Source of the DNA: Oscillospiraceae bacterium
GTDB lineage: Bacteria > Bacillota > Clostridia > Oscillospirales > Oscillospiraceae
DNA length: 7,263 bases
Assembly (NCBI GenBank): GCA_016293865.1
Contig: JAEDDG010000054.1
Coordinates: forward strand, 1-7,263
Direction: 5' to 3'
Position numbers and translations under genes: made by a program. Positions 5,055-7,263 of this stretch are shown in pieces. Every line of letters starts with the position of its first letter. Within the stretch, counting starts at the first letter, position 1. The notes below the pieces were generated by a model. That model saw nothing but the letters and a program-made list of their open reading frames with translations, ran no database searches and was not told where the DNA came from.

Positions 5055-6899
5055 TCAATCCATCAGAGAGCAGACCAGGTCGGAAAATGCCGTCGCATCC
5101 TCCACCGGGAGGCCGGCGATGAGAAGCGCCTGATTGTACAGGAGCTTTGCATATTTTTCGGCCTTGGGCCTGTCGTTTTCATAGGCCTTGCGCAGCGCTT
5201 CAAACACGGGGTGCGCGGCGTTCAGCTCCAGTACGCGCTCTGCCTTCACGTCGCCGCCGGCGCCGGCCGGCAGGGACTGGAAGTAGCGCTCCATATCCAG
5301 GGAAATGGGGCCCTGGGTGGTCAGGCAGACGGGATGGGATTTGAGTTTACTGGAAATTTTGGCGGCGGCAATTTTGCCGTCCAGGCTTTCTTTGATAAAC
5401 TCCATCAAACCGCTGTTCTCGGTCTGCGCGGCATCAGCCTCCTTCTTCTCCGCCTGATCGTCGCCAAGGTCAAGATCGTCGTCGTTCACGCTCTTGAAGG
5501 TCTTGTCCTTGTAGGAAGCCAGAACCTGTACGGCAAATTCGTCCACGTTCTCCGTGAGATAGAGAATGTCGTAGCCCTTGTCCTTGACAGGCTCCGTCTG
5601 GGGCAGGCCGTCGGCCAGCTGCACGTTTTCCCCGCAGGCGTAGTAAATATGCTTTTGTCCCTCCGGCATGGCCGCCACATAGGCGTCCAGGGAGATGAAT
5701 TTCTTTTCCCGGGCCGAATAGAACTCAATAATATCCGCGAGGAAGTCCTTTTTTGCACCATATTGTGCAACAACGCCATATTTTATTTGCAGACCGAAAG
5801 ATTTCCAGAAGCTCTGGTACTTTTCGGGGTCATTTTCCATGAGCTTTTTCAGCTCTGCCTTGATTTTCTTTTCAAGGTTCGTCTCAATGATCTTCAGCTG
5901 CCGGTCATGCTGCAGAAGCTCCCTGGAGATGTTCAGGGACAGGTCGGGCGAGTCCACCACGCCGCGGACAAACCGGAAATATTCCGGCACCAGCTGGGCG
6001 CACTTGTCCATGATCATCACGCCGTTGGAGTAGAGCTCCATGCCGGGCTGGAAATTGGCCGTGTAGAAATCAAAGGGCGCTTCCGTGGGGATAAAGAGCA
6101 TGGCCTTGTAGCTGACGGCGCCCTCGGCGCTGACGCGGATCACCGCCGCGGGGTCGGTGTAATCCATGAAGTGGGAACGGTAGAATTTTTTGCAGTCCTC
6201 GTCGCTGACCTCGCTCTTGGCGCGCTGCCAGATGGGGATGCGGCTGTTGACCGTCTCGCCGTCCATGACGATGGGCCAGCGGACATAGTCCGAGTACTTT
6301 TTGATGATGCGCTTAAGGGTGTCCGGCTTCAGATAATCGCTGTAATTTTCATCCTCGCCGTCCGGACGCACGTGCAGAATGATGTCGGTGCCGGCCGCGT
6401 CCTTTTCGCAGGGTGTGATGGTGTAGCCGTCCGCACCGTCGGAAACCCACTTGCTGGCTTCCTGGGTGCCGAAGGATCTGGAGATCACGGTGACCTGGTC
6501 CGCCACCATGAACGCGGAGTAAAAGCCCACGCCGAACTGGCCGATGATGTCGATGTCCTGGGCGCTCTCCTGATCCTTTTCCATCTCCTGCTTGAACTGC
6601 AGAGAACCGCTGCGGGCGATGACGCCCAGATTGTCGTTCATCTCTTCGGCGGTCATGCCGATGCCGTTGTCGCTGATGGTGATCAGGCGCTTTTCCTCAT
6701 CCGTCTGGACGGTGATTTTGAAGTCGTCCCGGCTCATGCCCACGGATTCATCCGTCAGGGAACGGTAGCAGAGCTTATCGATGGCGTCCGACGCGTTGGA
6801 GATCAGCTCACGCAGGAAAATTTCCTTGTGGGTATAGATGGAATTGATCATCAGATCAAGAATACGCCTGGACTCCGTCTTGAACTGTCTTTTTGCCAT
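5055..6899 (-). CDS. htpG: Molecular chaperone HtpG (bacterial Hsp90)
   Basis: A 614-residue Hsp90, a cytoplasmic dimeric ATP-dependent chaperone that remodels late folding intermediates. The N-terminal GHKL ATPase domain shows RELISNASDAIDKL with catalytic Glu31 and Asn35, ISDNGIGM at 75-82, GQFGVGFYS at 120-128 and the GT of the nucleotide pocket at 170-171. The middle domain carries ELYSNGVMI and the ATP-contacting Arg326 in LNISRELLQ. An acidic, charged linker (about 471-495) leads to the dimerisation domain (SSKLKSHPVCLTT onward). Length agrees with E. coli HtpG (624). ATG 6899 is chosen because MAKRQFKTESRRILDLMINSIY is the typical start and AGGAGG sits seven bases upstream; a TTG at 6959 would add 20 residues near the predicted transcript start. 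It is monocistronic, with its own promoter and terminator. Its position beside dnaA is unusual. Confidence 0.97.
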   Translation of the reverse strand: MAKRQFKTESRRILDLMINSIYTHKEIFLRELISNASDAIDKLCYRSLTDESVGMSRDDFKITVQTDEEKRLITISDNGIGMTAEEMNDNLGVIARSGSLQFKQEMEKDQESAQDIDIIGQFGVGFYSAFMVADQVTVISRSFGTQEASKWVSDGADGYTITPCEKDAAGTDIILHVRPDGEDENYSDYLKPDTLKRIIKKYSDYVRWPIVMDGETVNSRIPIWQRAKSEVSDEDCKKFYRSHFMDYTDPAAVIRVSAEGAVSYKAMLFIPTEAPFDFYTANFQPGMELYSNGVMIMDKCAQLVPEYFRFVRGVVDSPDLSLNISRELLQHDRQLKIIETNLEKKIKAELKKLMENDPEKYQSFWKSFGLQIKYGVVAQYGAKKDFLADIIEFYSAREKKFISLDAYVAAMPEGQKHIYYACGENVQLADGLPQTEPVKDKGYDILYLTENVDEFAVQVLASYKDKTFKSVNDDDLDLGDDQAEKKEADAAQTENSGLMEFIKESLDGKIAAAKISSKLKSHPVCLTTQGPISLDMERYFQSLPAGAGGDVKAERVLELNAAHPVFEALRKAYENDRPKAEKYAKLLYNQALLIAGLPVEDATAFSDLVCSLMD

Positions 6900-6961
6900 T
6901 GAAATTCCTCCTGTACCGGCGCGCCGCGCCGGAAAAATAGAGGGCACAGAGGCCCTCAATT
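6900..6961 (-). promoter_or_regulatory. Structured htpG leader, candidate SD-masking RNA switch/thermometer
   Basis: The predicted leader folds locally into two hairpins. The first is GAGGGC/GCCCUC (6957-6952 with 6945-6940, six-base loop), followed by UAUUUUU. The second is CCGGCGC/GCGCCGG (6932-6926 with 6922-6916), ending three bases before AGGAGG (6912-6907). The U-run (6937-6933) can also pair with AGGA of the ribosome site by extending the second stem, the hallmark of FourU thermometers. As an alternative, CCUCUGUGCC (6952-6943) can pair with GGUACAGGAGG (6917-6907) over 10 bp with one bulge, covering the ribosome site. Hairpin one plus U-run also resembles a weak attenuator. The pairings are read directly from sequence; regulation is inferred. 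Confidence 0.5.
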
Positions 6962-6967
6962 ATCTGA

Positions 6968-6996
6968 ATTTTATCATCTTTTATGAACTTTTGCAA
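6968..6996 (-). promoter_or_regulatory. htpG promoter (sigma-A type, extended -10)
   Basis: TTGCAA (6996-6991), a 17-base spacer and TAAAAT (6973-6968, one mismatch), with TG one base before the -10. The start would be near 6961. The -35, spacer length and the TGA ahead of the -10 are the same as in the dnaA promoter. No CIRCE (HrcA) or CtsR operator was found around it, so heat induction, if any, must come from elsewhere, for example the leader. Confidence 0.75.
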
Positions 6997-7056
6997 GTTT
7001 TCCGGCAATTGTTCAGAAAGAATTCAAAATTTCAGGCACGTTTCAGAAACCCACGG

Positions 7057-7076
7057 AAAAACGACGGGCGGCCCGT
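7057..7076 (-). terminator. Short hairpin plus U-run, possible terminator of an upstream minus-strand transcript
   Basis: ACGGG/CCCGT (7076-7072 with 7068-7064, three-base loop) is followed on the minus strand by CG and five U's (7061-7057). The stem is only 5 bp (6-bp dyad), so it is a weak call. It would end whatever minus-strand transcript enters from the right edge, before the htpG promoter. Confidence 0.4.
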
Positions 7077-7087
7077 TCCGGAGTATG

Positions 7088-7167
7088 CCTGCGTCCGGAC
7101 GGCAGCCGGAGCAAAAGCGCGCGCAGGCGCGCCACAGGCCCGCAGCGGGCGAAAATCCGGACGCAGG
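7088..7167 (-). ncRNA. Unidentified multi-stem element (possible structured RNA)
   Basis: CCTGCGTCCGGA at 7088-7099 is matched by a perfect 12-bp inverted copy at 7156-7167, 56 bases apart. Inside it lie a GCCCG-CAG-CGGGC hairpin (7138-7150) and GC-alternating segments able to pair (GCGCGC at about 7119-7132). This makes a closed multi-branch layout. A candidate terminator follows on the minus strand. I recognise no known RNA family, and its 5' part may lie outside the window. A minus-strand frame (TTG at 7238 to 7032) crosses it but has no ribosome site and low-complexity Ala/Arg/Pro content. Confidence 0.35.
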
Positions 7168-7263
7168 GAGAAACCCGCCTGCAGCCCCTTGCGGTCCGGT
7201 GCGGCGCTCTGCGCGGACGGAGCGCGCAATTCCGGCAAAGCCCCGGCGGCGGACGTCTGCGCG
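7168..7263. other. GC-rich sequence of unknown content at the window edge
   Basis: I see no credible gene. A hairpin GCGCTC-N10-GAGCGC (7204-7225) is the only clear structure. It may belong to the same transcript as the multi-stem element to its left, or to an upstream unit outside the window. Confidence 0.3.

Noticed and set aside
4870..5122. Small open frames between dnaA and htpG on both strands
   Set aside because: They run through the htpG terminator stem or the end of htpG and have no ribosome site or known domain.
5211..6902. Long plus-strand open frame (563 codons) opposite htpG
   Set aside because: It is the mirror of htpG codon bias in GC-rich DNA. htpG has all family motifs, while this frame has no ribosome site and no recognisable domain.
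6900..6959. Upstream TTG start (6959) for htpG
   Set aside because: It coincides with the predicted transcript start; AGGAGG and the conserved N-terminus favour ATG 6899.
6960..7031. CIRCE or CtsR operator at htpG
   Set aside because: No TTAGCACTC-N9-GAGTGCTAA or tandem GGTCAAA-like repeat is present.
7032..7238. 68-codon minus-strand frame at the right edge
   Set aside because: TTG start, no ribosome site, Ala/Arg/Pro-rich, and it crosses the inverted repeats and the terminator-like hairpin.
1..7263. Mobile elements, CRISPR arrays, tRNA or rRNA
   Set aside because: No transposase, repeat-spacer pattern, cloverleaf or rRNA motif was found; the window is core chromosome.

Overview
The window looks like the chromosomal replication-origin neighbourhood of a GC-rich low-branching Firmicute, most likely a Clostridia-class anaerobe (an Oscillospiraceae/Ruminococcaceae-like lineage is my guess, from protein flavour and GC content, not from a search). 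The basis is the gene order dnaA-dnaN-yaaA(S4)-recF-remB-gyrB, a Firmicutes hallmark. Every gene is on the minus strand, so it reads right to left.

Layout from right to left in transcription order. (1) 7263-7040: a gene-poor GC-rich stretch with a 12-bp perfect inverted repeat enclosing smaller hairpins, followed on the minus strand by a short hairpin plus U-run. It may be the 3' part of a structured RNA, or just the tail of an upstream unit. (2) 6996-5055: htpG (Hsp90) with a good extended -10 promoter and a ~62-nt leader that can fold in mutually exclusive ways around the Shine-Dalgarno, including a UUUU/AGGA pairing like that of FourU RNA thermometers. A strong terminator follows the gene. 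(3) 4990-4729: the dnaA upstream region, with a promoter of almost the same architecture as that of htpG and an 8-bp inverted repeat whose copies lie either side of the -10 and start site. (4) 4728-3415: dnaA. (5) 3414-3170: oriC, with a cluster of DnaA boxes, a perfect 14-bp palindrome, and an array of eight trinucleotides next to the best box that matches the DnaA-trio unwinding element. (6) 3169-1: dnaN, yaaA, recF and remB, tightly overlapped and probably one operon, then the first 128 codons of gyrB, which runs off the left edge.

Together the genes encode initiation (DnaA), the sliding clamp (DnaN), gap repair/recombination loading (RecF), supercoil control (GyrB) and two small regulators. 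The usual dnaA neighbour rpmH-rnpA is absent upstream and htpG takes its place in the same orientation as dnaA. That puts htpG head-on to the rightward replication fork. No mobile element, CRISPR array, tRNA or rRNA was seen. The most original candidates are the htpG leader switch, the DnaA-trio array, and the unexplained structured block at the right edge.
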